64,000 nt of DNA. Source: Onchocerca volvulus (lineage: Eukaryota > Nematoda > Chromadorea > Rhabditida > Onchocercidae). The notes below the pieces were generated by a model that ran no database searches, was not told the DNA's origin, and saw nothing but the letters and a program-made list of their open reading frames with translations. This document shows positions 12,401-25,200 of the stretch, piece after piece. The number at the start of each line of letters is the position of its first letter. Within the stretch, counting starts at the first letter, position 1. Position numbers and translations under genes: made by a program. Location of the stretch: assembly GCA_000499405.2 (NCBI GenBank), contig HG738138.1, positions 18,143,753 through 18,207,752 on the forward strand. Direction: 5' to 3'.

Positions 12401-15400
12401 GAAGGTCACGACGGACGTAACATATTGCATTTTGAAAACCTCAGTGACGCAATCGAACACTGTGAACAACTTCCAAATGAAGTAGAAAAGCTAATTTTCC
12501 TACATGAAGGAATGTATACTTCGACGCAGTTTGTGGTCGACACACCACTGCAGATTATCGGAGCAGGTTTGACTCCTCCGCTTTTCGGAAACAGTTAAAG
12601 TCTCGATTTGTTAGCAGTTTTGAAGGTCAAAATCGTGGTTTTATTTATCGTTATCCGTGTGAAAATTAATTGGAGTGACTTCACTCTTAATGTATCTTTT
12701 AAACCATGTTCTTGTTGGTCTAAATTACCACGTCGATCTCTAATTTTAATTAAAAAAGATAGTAATTGAATCAGCAAAAGTTTTATTAACACAGATTTTA
12801 ATGTGATGAATTTGGTGCTGTTGAGTTTTCGAAATTCAATTTGGTCCGCTTTTTCTTTAAATCTATTTGACTTTATATTCAACTGATGAGCTAAATGGAA
12901 TGATTTGAGGCTGAAATCAATGATCTCATTTCCGTATGAGTTCTTTCGGTGTTCTTCCTCCATACTGGTCTACCTTGAAAAAGCGTTATATTGCCGGAAC
13001 TCTCGGATTACATTTGTGATCTAAGGTCTACTATACTTAAATAATTTTTGTTACAGGTTCATCGCGAAATTTCCAAGATTCAGTTATCATTGACAGCAAT
13101 AGTGGGACAACGGTGACATTTGTAGAAGGTTCAGAATATGCATATCTTGGCTTTTGTACGGTGAGGTATATCGAACCACCCTTGGATCCAATGCGTGTAG
13201 GAAACGCACAACATCTTTGCTCTGCTCTCGTTGTTAACGCTTATGCTAGCCCAGTAATTGAGCATTGCAGCTTTTCATCTACTTGTTCTGGTTTGTATTC
13301 ATTTTTTAGATTTTTATATAATTTTTCAGTAAATGATTTTGTTAAAATTAATTTTATGGTGCATGACTTAAGATCGGAATAAACTGAAAAAACTTTTAGT
13401 ACGTCGGAATAGAGTGAAGATAGGAACTCTTCGAAAATAAAAGAAGCTCTCCATTCCACCTAAGTTTTTTGAGTTTCACTCTTCCAAAAATGAAATAATA
13501 GTGGATCAGAATTAGTGACTAGCAGTATCTACGAAGATCCGGAAACACTTTTCTGAACAGTTTGTTGAATTCAGAAATTATGTTAAAATTATTAAATGAA
13601 GTTTTAAATTTGTTAAGCCTCACATGACAGTTAGATAAGAACTGAATTATAAATTCATTTTTAAAAAATCTGAACATGGTGAAAATGTCATACATTTTTC
13701 TATAAACATGTGTATCGTACGAGGATGACTAGAAGAAATTATTTTTCCAAAATTTCGATACTTTGCTCTTTGTAAAACATAGAGTTCAATTCACGTTATC
13801 ATGATGATTCAGTTGTGCCACAAGATTGAAATAAATCATTTACAGAATCATTCAAGAATAAAAAAATTCGTGTTGTAGGGGGTGCCACAGTTTGCGTAAA
13901 ACATGAAGGGGCAAACCCGTATATCAAAAATTGCTCCATATGTGGCTCAGATAACGTTGGAATTTACATTACTGACAGTGCCACTGGAACATATGAGGAT
14001 TGTGAAATTGCACGCAACACGTTAGCTGGTGTTTGGGTGAAAAATAAAGCGAATCCATATTTTCGACGCTGCCATATTCATGACGGCCGAGACGTTGGCG
14101 TTTTCACTTTTGAACACGGAATGGTCAGTTTATTCACGTTTAAATCACTTCAGATTTTCCATGGGAATAATAATCAATAATAATTATGTTATGCCTGAAT
14201 ATATATAGCTTGCAGTTCTCAGCCCCATCATTAGCTTGTTGACAAATTTAGATTGAGAATATGTTCATAAAATAACCTTTGAATGGGTAGCTTTGAACTG
14301 GTAGTAATCCCATTGATATCGACTTCATAAATTTAATGATCTCAACATTATTTTTTTAAAATGATTTTTTATTCCGATTTTTAGCCTATTTTGTCTGTAT
14401 AATTTATTTAGGGTTATTTTGAAAAATGCGATATTCATAGTAATCGCATCTCAGGAATTGAAGTGAAAAATCAAGCGAATCCAACTGTTGTTCGTTGTGA
14501 TATTCATCACGGACAAACTGGTGGGATTTATATACATGAAAAAGGTAGTTTGCTCTGTGTTTTCTTTTTTAAATTTGATAAATTTCCTTTTAAAAGATTT
14601 GAATGGGACGAGTCTGTGTTCATTCGGAAGAAAAACTTTTGTAACGAAATATTTTAAACTGGTTTGAAGTAAGACAATAATTTTAGTAGGATTCAGAAAA
14701 ATTTATTAACACATAGTTGGATTTGTACATTTTACATTAATATCATTTGGTGAATTTTTGTGATTGATTCAACTTTTCTAGTATTTCCCTTGACCTTATG
14801 TAAATTTGCTTTGATATGTTTAATAATTTCAAACTGTATGTATTGTAGGGCGCGGTCAATTTATCGAAAATCGGATATTTTCGAATCAGTTCGCTGGTAT
14901 TTGGATCACATCACAATCTGATCCCACTGTGCGGAAAAATGAAATTTTTTCGGGTCAACAGGGTGGTGTTTACGTATTTGGCGAAGGACGTGGTCTCATT
15001 GAACAAAACAATATTTACCAGAATAATTTGGCAGGCATTCAGATACGTACTGGTTCCGACCCCATTGTTCGACTTAACAAAATACATAGTGGATATCATG
15101 GAGGCATATACGTGGTAATTTTTTTCATACATTGTGACTAATGTTTCTGTGGGGATGCTTTTCAGAAGATTATGAGGAATTTTAGCTAGTCCAGAAATTT
15201 CATATTCTTATATAAACTTTCAAAATTATTATTTTGAGCATGACTGTAATCACTGATATCACTTTGAATAAAACATTTTTATTGAGAATAACTAGATCCT
15301 AATTGTAGTGATATATTCATAAACTGAATCCTATTTCTGCTTTTAACCACCATGTTAAAAAATTAAAGGGTTCAAAAGATTCCTTTGATATCTGTAATTT

Positions 15401-18400
15401 CTATGTGTATCATATTTATGCCAAAAAATATTTTGAAAAGAGTGATAGATTTTTGGGGAGAGATTCAGATATTTTTTTTTTTCAGACTTTTTCCTCAGTA
15501 TTTTTTAACAGTTCGAAAATATTCACTTACTCGAACATTTGATTATTTTTAAGTTCTAAAGTTTCATTAATTTCAAATATTTAGCACTATTGGTTATGCT
15601 ACTACATTATCTCGTACAATAAGACACAAAAATTTCCTTTCCCTGTTTACACAGCGATAAGAGAAATGCCTAGCTCTCTGATCAATTAAACTCTTTAAAA
15701 TGAGCTAACATAAATTAAAATCAAAGTAATCATTTTGCAATATTTGGATAAATAGTCAAATGAAAACGAAACTGTTCATGGATGGGAGTTATGTTTTCAG
15801 TGTTAATCGATTGTTTTCTCATCGCAGACTCATTTTCGTTTTATAAATTTATAAATTTTTACAAATAGTTTGTGTTTGACATATTTTATCGATGGCACGA
15901 TATCATCGAAATTCTCGCTGTTTTAACTCGTTTTGCAGCATGAAAAAGGACGAGGATTAATTGAAGAAAATGAAGTTTACGGAAATGCACTTGCGGGTAT
16001 TTGGGTAACAACTGGATCCTGTCCGATATTACGAAAAAATCGTATACATTCCGGCAAACAAGTCTGTTTTTTTCACTTCTACAGGCAACAGCAATATTCT
16101 TTATTGGTGAAATTCAAAAATAAAGTCTGAAATTTGCATGAAAGTAGATTTATACCACTTATTTTTCGAACGTTACTTATTTTATAAATTAATTTCTTTG
16201 TTCCTACATTCTGTTTGCTTTCATTTGTATTTATCTATAACTCTTCAAAATACTCACTGGAATTTGCAGGTTGGCGTTTATTTTTATGATAATGGGCATG
16301 GTTTACTGGAAGAGAATGACATCTTCAATCACTTGTACTCTGGTGTGCAAATAAGGTATCCCTGTTAATTTTTGTTTTAATAGTTATCACCAGAAAATGT
16401 TGCTACTGGATTTATTTTTAATTACCTGCAGCAACTTATTATCTTATATGCACACATTTGCAGCGACTTATTATCGTTTAATGAAAATATCATAATAAAC
16501 ATCTTTCACTTTTCATTCTAGAGCCTTTTGTGTATATTCCAGACACTCGAGAATGTTTCTTTTACATTCAGAATTTAGAATAAATATTCGATTGCACTAG
16601 AAAAATTATAGTACTAAGGTCGATTCTCTGAAACACTTAGAATTAAAAATAGAGAAGGAAACATTGCGAATTAAAAGTAGAGAAGGAAACATTGCCAATT
16701 ATATGTAATATTTTTAGATTTGGTTTGCAAATAAAAATAAATTTCTTTTTAGATGTCTTCGAAATATGTTTTTTTTGCAGAACAGGTTCAAATCCTAAAA
16801 TTACTCGAAATAAAATTTGGGGTGGTCAAAATGGAGGTGTCTTGGTCTATAACTGCGGAAAAGGTGTTCTGGAAGATAACGAAATTTTCGATAATGCAAT
16901 GGCAGGTGTTTGGATTAAAACGGAAAGCAATCCAGTCCTTCGACGTAATAAAATTTACGATGGGCGTGATGGAGGAATATGTATATTCAACAAGGTAAAT
17001 ATTAATTTAATCAGAAATGAATCGAGGGTTCTTTTCTCAAGTTTTGTTCATCGATAATTTAATTCGATTTCTGCATTTCAATTTGAATTTCTCGAATTCA
17101 AAACAAGGTTCTCCAAAATTGCTTGCTATAGTATTCGAAATAATATTGCTAAATTATCAGAAGACTTATTCATTAAAATTAATAGTACAATTTTTCATTA
17201 GCAAAAATTGCAGCGAAATTTTATGATGTAAAATTTGACAAAATGGTGACAATACTACTAATTTTTTGATTCGATGATTGTTTCGTATGACTTTCGTGAC
17301 TTTTTCTTTTCAGATCGATAGAATTTTAATTAATCATCATTATTTAATCATTAATTATTTACATTCAGCCATTAATTCGTCTGATAGTTTATTAATTACT
17401 TATTAACCGCAATAAATTAATAATTCAGAAAAAAAAGCCGAACTTTTATTTCAGGGTCGTGGTTTGTTGGAAGACAACGAAATTTATCGTAATGCGCAGG
17501 CGGGTGTTTTGATATCAACGGATTCGAACCCTATTCTTCGGCGAAATCGGATTTATAAAGGACGTGCTGCGGGCATCGAAATCACAAATGGTGCCACGGC
17601 AACACTGGAAGGAAATCATTTATTTCAAAATGAATTCGGAGGTTTGTTTTGTATAAGACCAATAGTGAAGCTTTTATTCTTTATATCCTTTCAGTAATTC
17701 TTTTCATTCTCAACTGATGTCATCATCATTCATTTACTATAATTAATTGTTTAGTAGTCATTATTTTTTTATATCACTCATTATATTCATGCAGTCATTA
17801 TATTTTTACTTTAGGTTTGTGCTTGGCAAGTGATGTTCGTCCTGTAATGCGTGATAATCTCATTTACGATAATCATAATGCTGTTGATCGGACGATTGCT
17901 AAGGGACATTGCTTGTTCAAAATAAGCTCTTGCACTTCATTTCCAATGCATGACTTCTACCGGTCTTTTTTAATTTATTAAATGATTTTGGGATTTTTCT
18001 TTTTGGTTTTTTTTTTTTTTTTTTTCATCGTATTCACAGTTTTTAAAAGATCGTAAAATAATTGGGAATTATGGGCACTGAGAAAAATTAGAAGTTCATC
18101 AGATTTCTCAGCTGTTATAAGTCATGACTTATATTATTTTTTCGTATGGCTTGACTTTTTATTCTGCAACTCGTATAATATAAAGTTGAAGCATTTGCAT
18201 AATGCATAAATTTACAGATGCATAAGTTGTAATACAACAGATCGTAATGCTATTTGTGTGAATTGCATCAAGTCATGTCACAAAGGACATAATGTAGAAT
18301 TTGTTCGCCATGATCGGTTAGCGTTTCCTGTATTTTGATTACGAATTTTCGTAATAATTGCTTCATAAAAAGTCATTTCTATTTAACCCATTCAAATGTC

Positions 18401-18873
18401 ACTTTGTTATTTGCTCGCATGCTCACAGGATTCTTATCCAAGACTTAAAATTACTCCGATATTTGGAATGATTTCATAATTTTTTATGCCATGAATTGAT
18501 TGCTTTTAGAGCAAAATTTACTTCATATGTTTGATTTTTGTCCAGAATCTTTCTTTAGTAGTTGCGACAGAAAAAATTAATATACGAAAAGTAAGTGACC
18601 TATTGTAGAATAAATCCTTAAGAAATTCATCATACAAATTGAGACTACATTTCGAATAATTACTGAATTTCCATGTTAGAGGATTATCATTTTAAATATG
18701 ACATATTTCCTAATTTTTTTGGGTCATTGTTGTGCATTTAATTCCACTTTTTCAGTTTCTTTTGTGACTGCGGTGCCGGATCATTGGATAGACAATGTAC
18801 ATTGCAGTCCGAAACTCGCGACAATGATACGGTATATGATTCAGCTACACCAACAGAATCTGAGACCACATAA
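6323..18873 (+). CDS. dre-1: DRE-1/FBXO11 F-box protein, SCF ubiquitin ligase substrate receptor
   Basis: Substrate receptor of an SCF (Skp1-Cul1) ligase; in C. elegans DRE-1 controls developmental timing. Exons: 6323..6425 (inferred), 7292..7433, 7888..7972, 10480..10541, 11071..11143, 11294..11382, 11977..12109, 12359..12566, 13057..13290, 13879..14123, 14412..14544, 14849..15114, 15939..16061, 16270..16355, 16781..16994, 17455..17641, 17815..17962, 18218..18316, 18756..18873. Phases close to 915 aa. Order: basic N-terminus; F-box with [13 protein letters not shown] (~148-160) ending DLNLW (~185); right-handed beta-helix repeats (~240-835) with recurring N-I/V-x-A-G-I/V-x-I and N-I-H-x-G-x-x-G-G-I motifs; C-terminal UBR-type zinc finger (~841-900) rich in paired Cys and His. 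Collinear with human FBXO11 throughout. Exon 1 rests on an ATG with an upstream in-frame stop, a GTATAA donor and matching phase. AATAAA at 19070-19075 is a possible polyadenylation signal. Confidence 0.96.
7989..8103. repeat. 50-bp tandem duplication in a dre-1 intron
   Basis: Two copies with period 50, starting at 7989 and 8039, share the core GATAATTAAAGCAGGGTTAT followed by AATACGGGG and TATAATACG. A third partial GCAGGATTATAATACGC copy follows to 8103. It sits in the largest dre-1 intron (7973-10479) and has no coding content. Confidence 0.85.
16640..16695. repeat. 28-bp tandem duplication in a dre-1 intron
   Basis: Two adjacent 28-bp copies beginning GAATTAAAA and ending AAACATTGC differ at a single base, followed by a short remnant. 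It lies between the exons ending at 16355 and starting at 16781 and looks like recent local slippage. Confidence 0.85.
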
Positions 18874-19069
18874 CGTTTACACCAGTGGTACCAAAATATC
18901 GGATGCCACGGGTAATTTCTCTGACACCGGGTACTTATAAACGGATAATTGTTTCTGTTTCGTGTTTTTTCAGTTCCCACTTACATCTCTCTAAAATATG
19001 ACATACACTTGCTCGTCACTGAGGAAGTGAAATTCAAACTAAGATAGAGCTTGCTAAGATATTTTGCCT

Positions 19070-19075
19070 AATAAA
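19070..19075 (+). terminator. Candidate dre-1 polyadenylation signal AATAAA
   Basis: First canonical AATAAA I see downstream of the dre-1 stop, about 197 bases after it and on the correct strand. Assigned by position only; the real 3' end could use another signal. Confidence 0.4.
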
Positions 19076-20031
19076 TATTGACTCAATTATTTTTAATCAT
19101 TTTTCAATTTTATAGGTAAGGCTCAGTTTAAAGCAAGGTTATTTGAACATTCTATAGTTATCCGAATTTTAATTTAGCTTTCCCTTCAATATCGATTAGT
19201 AGAGAATACTTTTTATTGCCCATTAGGTTTCGAAATAGTTAAGAAGAAAAAATCATTTCCATTTTCCCCAGGAATTCAGTTACTTTAGAGTTCTGTTTGT
19301 AAGTTATGATAAACTCTCGAGTAACCACAAATAAACAATGCAAGCACTGCTGAAAGCAAGCTTACTTTATTATCCTCTTTTTATTGATAGGCTCGAATTC
19401 AAATTTTATCGCATTTAAACGATTGTATTATATTTGCCCTCACAATGTTTACTGTAAAATATTTTGGTATTTAATGTGTATTTTCCTTTCAGTATTACTT
19501 GAAAATCTGGTCTTGGAATCTCTTTCGCATATGCATTGATCCATTTGTTCCTCACATATTCATACCACAAGAATTTGTCACTTTGTTCTAATTTCATTTT
19601 TTAAATCTGAATTTGAATTTAAAAGCAATTGTTAGCCGATAAAAAATTATTGTTCTGATTTGTACATGTCATACGTTTTTGTGTTTGCAAGATTTTTTTG
19701 CCATTTCTCCATTTTTTCCAATCCTTTTTGTAGTGAGGGTAGTAATTTTTCGATAAATCATATCCAAAAAGATGGTTGTATTATTAATCATTTTATTGTA
19801 GACATTACAGGTCACTGCATGTTCATTTCTGAATTGAAAAAGAGTTTTTTCATCTAATTTTGAAAAGCTAAGAAATTGATTCTGGCTGATGTCGAGTAAC
19901 TAGAAATGATATTTAAGAACGAGAAGCAATTGACGGGAATTGTTATGACGGAAACTGTTTTGTGTTTCCTATTCCTGGGAGACAATTTTTTTTTTTTTTT
20001 TTTTACCTTCTTTTTCCTATTCATATTTTTT

Positions 20032-20302
20032 TTTCGATTTCTTTTAACAAATACATGGAAACTATCCAATCATGTCCTTTTTCGTTTTTTTTTTTTTAAA
20101 TAAAAAAAGTAAAAGCTATCCGTTCTAACAGGAAAAAAGTCCAAGGGAACTTTTTTCCTGTTAGAACGGATAGCTTTTATTTTAAATGCGAGAAGCAGTA
20201 TCTATGAAATAAAGAAGACTATTTTTTTGCAGAAATAGTTGAAATTGCATATAGAGTGATGATTGGATAGTCTTCCATGTATTTGTTAAAAGAAATCGAA
20301 AT
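20032..20302. repeat. Nested inverted repeat, possible MITE or hairpin RNA locus
   Basis: Inner arms at 20111-20140 and 20149-20178 are perfect 30-bp reverse complements around an 8-base loop. Outer arms of about 39 bp (about 20032-20070 and 20262-20302), starting TTTCGATTTCTTTTAACAAA on the left, are reverse complements apart from one inserted base. The spacers between inner and outer arms are unequal and dissimilar. No transposase frame is present and no obvious target-site duplication is visible. A non-autonomous element or a local rearrangement could both give this. Confidence 0.8.
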
Positions 20303-20918
20303 TTGAAAGGATGCATTTATGGGATATTGATTCTCATGGGCAAAAAAAAGTTCCTCATTTAGTTAAATTTTTTAAAGATTTAAAACAGTTATTTCTTATA
20401 TATGCACCCAGTACATGGCGATTAAATTTTCTTTTTTAAAATTATGATAGGAAGCAGGAAGGATACGGTAAAAAAATTTATATTATGATGTCAGCGGCAT
20501 ACTATCTGAATAGCCAGGTATAATTCAGTGGACAGTGGAGAGGAATAAGGTATGATTGATACCAGGTTTTTTGCAAAAATTTAGACTCTTGTTTTGCATT
20601 ATCTTTTTCACTATCAAAATTTGTAACTTTATAGTCCATTTTATTCGTTTTATAATTATTAAGGATATTTGAGCTCAACTAAGCATATCTTAATCATAAA
20701 TATTAAATCATATTAAATTTTCGTCATTATTATAGGTTATTCTACCTCATCAATCGATATATTTCGTGGAGTTAGTCTTGATTCGTAGATATAAGTTATT
20801 GACTAAGTGAGTAGAGTGAGTAATTTCGTGATTTGCAAGTTCTTAAAATTATTGGTTCAAAGACTGAAGCAATTATCTGTTGAGAATACGTGAATGTGAT
20901 GTAATATCCATTGATTTT

Positions 20919-20920
<2 letters not shown>

Positions 20921-20961
<41 letters not shown>
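20921..20961. repeat. 41-base poly-T tract
   Basis: Uninterrupted T run, with a second 14-base T run about 30 bases downstream. It could be the trace of a minus-strand retroposed poly(A) tail, but I see no recognisable retroposed sequence next to it. Confidence 0.9.
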
Positions 20962-20962
<1 letters not shown>

Positions 20963-22515
20963 AATTAAGAGGTTTGAGATTCTTGAATATTTTTTTTTTT
21001 TTTTGAAAATTTCGAGTGTCTAGTTCGGAATATTTCTTTGATCTATTTCGATTACTAGAAACAGGAAATTCAACTGGTAATTAGCGCGATAATAGCTCTC
21101 CTCTATCATTGGGCTCATCGTTATATTTTCGAGCTTTACATTAATTTAACTTTTACGCTTTTATTTGGAATGAATGTGATACTTGTGAAATGGGATGGGA
21201 TTAGATATACTTTTAATATACTATAGTCTTTTGACCTTAATTTAAAGTGCTGAGGAAAAAGAAACTTAGGTTTGAAATAAGCCATGCTAGCAGAAGTGGA
21301 AAATATCTCTCATGTAAATGTCAATCTCCAAAATGTTGGAACTGTAAAAATCAAATGAAATATAAGCTTATTATGCTAAAATAATTGCATAAGTTACATT
21401 GGTGAGCGAGAATTGGCTAAATCCAAATGCGCCATCTTATTTAACAAATAAATTAATCTATATATATTATCAATACAATGGCAAAATTTTCTCGTAACTT
21501 CCATAAAATCCTCAGCGATTGCTAGACGAAAAGAGATAATTATATTGAATTACTCGAAAATCGAAAGAAGAGTAGAAGTCAATCGATAATTCTCTGTCTT
21601 CGATTTGTAAGAAGCTTGAATAGTAATGTCTGCTTATTTATCTTTCACACTTAACATTTCCTATCTTGTAGTGTATTCCCTATTTGCTGTCGTCAAATGT
21701 ACGGTACAGTGCAGTGATGCGATGATTCAATTGTTATGGAAGGCTGTGTCATTGATGTCACCAGCAACTTCCTGCCCTTGCCACATCATCACCTTGAACT
21801 GCAAGCCAGAAGCGCGCTTCCATTTTTTGCTCTGTTTGTTGTTGATTGAGCTTTTGGTTCGATTCGTTTGCCACTTTTTGTCTATCGATTAAGTATCATT
21901 GCTCCATCCAATTTCATTCTCTTCCTCTGCTTTTCGCCCGTACATTTCATTTCAACCCGTTCCTGTCCTTCCTTCTCCTTTTCATATCATTTTTTAACTT
22001 TGGTCAAGTGCATTTCTATTCCTGGTATTACTTTGCTTGATTTTTTAATCAAGACCTCTAGCAATTCAACCACTGTTACTTTTATTTTTCCAGTCAGAAA
22101 ATTTTCGCACTGATATATCATCAATCCCATCTCATTTTACCTACTGATAGCGGTCAGATTTCTCATTCTTTTTATTTTGATTGTATGTAGTGAGAATACT
22201 ATGGTACTAGTGTTTTGTTATGAAATGTTAACATTTAATTGAATTCTTGTAGTTTTTGAATGAATGGCACCATTATTCATTCGCCAAAAACTTTCATATC
22301 ATTTTAATATTATCAGCAGATATTTGGTATATATTGTACCATCGTTATGACAAGATCTGGGATCTCATCGAATTATGCAATCGATTCTCCAGTAATAGTA
22401 TTCAGTAATTTGAAAATCAATCGATAAAACCATTTGTAAGCATTACATACGTTTCGTTATCCTGTTTATTTGGTTATTTTTGTTTATCAGCTGTCCTCAA
22501 TTTTCAGTTTAAAGG

Positions 22516-22589
22516 AGCAGATCTGCCTCAAATTCAAAAACTGGTCATTGGTCGCATAACAATCATTTAATGAGAAAGGCAGATCTGCT
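22516..22589. promoter_or_regulatory. Pair of GCAGATCTGC palindromes upstream of the FABP gene
   Basis: AGCAGATCTGCCT at 22516-22528 and its exact reverse complement at 22577-22589 each contain the 10-bp palindrome GCAGATCTGC. They lie 146 to 219 bases upstream of the FABP start codon. GC-containing palindromes of this size stand out in the AT-rich background. A dimeric transcription-factor site pair or the stem of a hairpin are both possible; no factor is assigned. Confidence 0.45.
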
Positions 22590-22734
22590 TTTATTAGTAA
22601 TTCTTATCTTTTGTAAATGATCAATTTTTGAATTTTCCAACGAACGTTTTTTGCCTTGTATTGATTATTTATCACCTGCTCAATTTTATTACAGACTGAG
22701 ATTTTAACTGCTGACGAAGGTGTGATTTTGCCAA

Positions 22735-24406
22735 ATGACCGTGGTAGAGAAATTTGTTGGTACTTGGACGTTTGTTGAGTCCGATAATTTCGATGGATAC
22801 TTGAAGCAAGTCGGTATGTATGTTCATAAAAATTCAGCATGCTGCTGTTGTTTGATAAAATCAGAGAAACAATTTGTGACCTTCATTCTAACGAACACTT
22901 ACTTGATCTAATTTGCCAATTTTTTGAATTGTTCGTCTGATTTTTAAGGCCTTCTATTACTCATTAGAATTAATCTCTCCAAATAAGGCAATGGAAGTTC
23001 CCAAAGTAATCAACTTTTTACTGAGAGGAGTTCAGAAATCTTTCACTTTTTTATATTTAATATCAAGTATTACTGCATCACTGAAATTAGTTTCGAATTC
23101 ATAAAAAAAAAAAAAAAAAAATGTTTCAAATATTTTCCGAAATTTGTTGCATAGTATTTGTTTGGATTGGTAATTATCAATATCCTTTTTAGGTGTTGGA
23201 TTGATATTGCGAAATATAGCTAAAAATGTTAAACCAAAACTAATTTTTTCTGTAGATGGTAATAAATGGAAAATTGTTAGTGAATCATATTTCAAAACCC
23301 ATGTTTGGGAATTTGAATTGGGTAAAGAATTCAATGATACAACCCCTTATGGACGAGAAGTAAAGGTGGTTATTTATTTAGTTTATTTAATTGTTCAGTC
23401 TTTAATTATTTTTTTCATTAAATGCTTATTTCATTAAAAGAGCTATAGAAATGATGAATATTTCTCTGTTATTATGAATATTTCTTCTTGAAAATAATAA
23501 CAGAATCTTAAATAAAAAGAATTCAATTATTGAATTAACTTATGCAGTCTCCTTTCTTGTATGACTTCTTGATCTCCCCATTTGCATGAATGTAGTTTGA
23601 TATTCATATCTATGACTACATTTCCATCTTGGAAAGTTTATGCTACGTTAATAAAAATATAAAATGGGAATTAATACTGTAAATCTAATTGTTTTTAAAA
23701 AATTATTGGGAGTTAAAGAAATTAATGAATATTTTAGAAATCGGTATAGAATACTTAATAAATAAATTCATTGTAGATTAGCGGAGCATCAAATGTTTTT
23801 GCCCAACCTCAACAAATTTTGTTTTTTGCTTAAACTAATGATGTTGCAGAGTAAATTCTATCTGGAAGGAGACAAATTGATTCAACTTGAAAATCCCATC
23901 AAGGAAGGCGATAAGAGTTCTAGATTTGAACGTTACATCGATGAACAAGGTCAACTAATTATTGTAAGTCTTAACTGTAAAAATTACTGTTAAAACATGT
24001 TAGTACAGAGACTTTTTATAGTTACTTAACTGCAGTCAGTCTTGACGTGAAAGCTTGGCATCTCAAAAATTATTTTATTTAGCTAATTAAAATAAAAAAA
24101 TAGAAAAAATCTTAGAATTTTATAATTTCAAAGGAATGATCGGAAGTCAAGTAGGCTTTACAGCAGTGCTATTATTTTTATAATTGTTATTATCACCGCT
24201 GTTGTTAGTACTATTTATCATAATTTTAATAGCAATTGAATAAGCGAGTATGAAGTGCATGGCTTTAAGCTATATTTAGTAAACTTGATGAAATTTAGTC
24301 ATGCCAGAAGCAAATTTAGTAAGTGACGTATTTTAATGAAAAACTTCTTCAGATTTGTGACTGCGAAGGTGTAATTGCGAAGCGTGTATATAAAAAAGCA
24401 GAATAA
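22735..24406 (+). CDS. Intracellular lipid/fatty-acid-binding protein (FABP family)
   Basis: Cytosolic carrier of fatty acids or retinoids; no signal peptide. Four exons: 22735..22813, 23193..23365, 23850..23963, 24353..24406, giving 139 aa. The N-terminal GTWTFVESDNFDGYL fits the FABP signature pattern. The body shows the expected beta-strand alternation (IFSVDGNKWKIV, WEFELGKEF, KFYLEGDKLIQL), and the end CEGVIAKRVYKK carries the Arg-x-Tyr pair that contacts ligand carboxylate. Exon lengths (coding 79, 173, 114, 54) match the classic FABP gene plan. A strong TTTTATTACAG acceptor about 40 bases upstream of the ATG has no recognised exon before it, suggesting spliced-leader addition or a 5' UTR intron. 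Which lbp paralog it corresponds to cannot be decided here. Confidence 0.93.
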
Positions 24407-24407
24407 A
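24402..24407 (+). terminator. AATAAA overlapping the FABP stop codon
   Basis: The TAA stop (24404-24406) is embedded in AATAAA. If used as the polyadenylation signal, the 3' UTR would be only about 15-25 bases. A downstream alternative is possible. Confidence 0.35.
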
Positions 24408-25021
24408 ATAGTCAACAGCTCAGCAGTGATTGAATGAAATATCATCAGAAGTCCTACTGCAAGAACAAAACCTTGATTTTGAGAATATTTACCACTTGAT
24501 TTTTTGTTACATTGATGTAGTGGGTGATTTAATACATTAAATATACAATGTAATAATGAGGTACATCTGTCATTTTCGAAATAATTGCTTGCATCTATCA
24601 TTTTTCTTTAAACCTATTATCAAAATACAGACTTGTTTGCTATTTTTTTCTTAATTACAAAAAATCTTAGGACTTCAAATGTGTTTTCTCTTTTCTGTTC
24701 ATGAAGACACGAAGTTTCATTAAAATAACGGTTTGAACTTGCTGATTAAAAGTCATTGCCAATTCCATATTTTAATCGAATTTCGCAAAAATAGCATTGA
24801 ATTCATTTGTTTTATTGATAAATATAGAAAAAACAATGAATGATTTGAAGCCCAGCAGATAAAGCTGATTCTTGATCACTGTTAAGAATATATGACGGAC
24901 TATGCTAATCTTCGAGATTAATGCCAAACATTTTCAGTCAAGGTGAGGAAGGATGATTAAAAAAAGATGTGAATTCTAAAACCAACATTACGGTTCTGAA
25001 GTATAAACGATGCAAATTACG

Positions 25022-25200
25022 CATTCCGTATCAATGGCAATCAGCAATTGTCATCTACGAAGGGATGATTCATTAATCAATCAGCAATTGTATACTTAGG
25101 GATGATCATTCATGAATCAGCGGTGCTATTATGAAATTCCGCATCGATAATAGTAATCAGCAATTGACTCTTTGTAGGGGTGATTAATTGTTGTAAATTG
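25022..25200. repeat. Degenerate triplicated repeat around AATCAGCAATTG
   Basis: Three diverged units share AATCAGCAATTG followed 15-20 bases later by AGGG(A/G)TGATT. The first and third are also preceded by ATTCCG(T/C)ATC. The copies are too diverged for a recent duplication, and no open frame spans them. Confidence 0.65.

Larger units (their letters stand above)
18874..22734. other. Intergenic region between dre-1 and the FABP gene
   Basis: About 3.9 kb with no recognisable exon. It holds a candidate dre-1 polyadenylation signal near 19070, a nested inverted repeat at about 20032-20302, a 41-base T tract at 20921-20961 and a pair of identical 10-bp palindromes at about 22517-22589 close to the FABP start. 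Longer open frames at 21.6-22.1 kb show no recognisable similarity and I treat them as chance. Confidence 0.6.
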
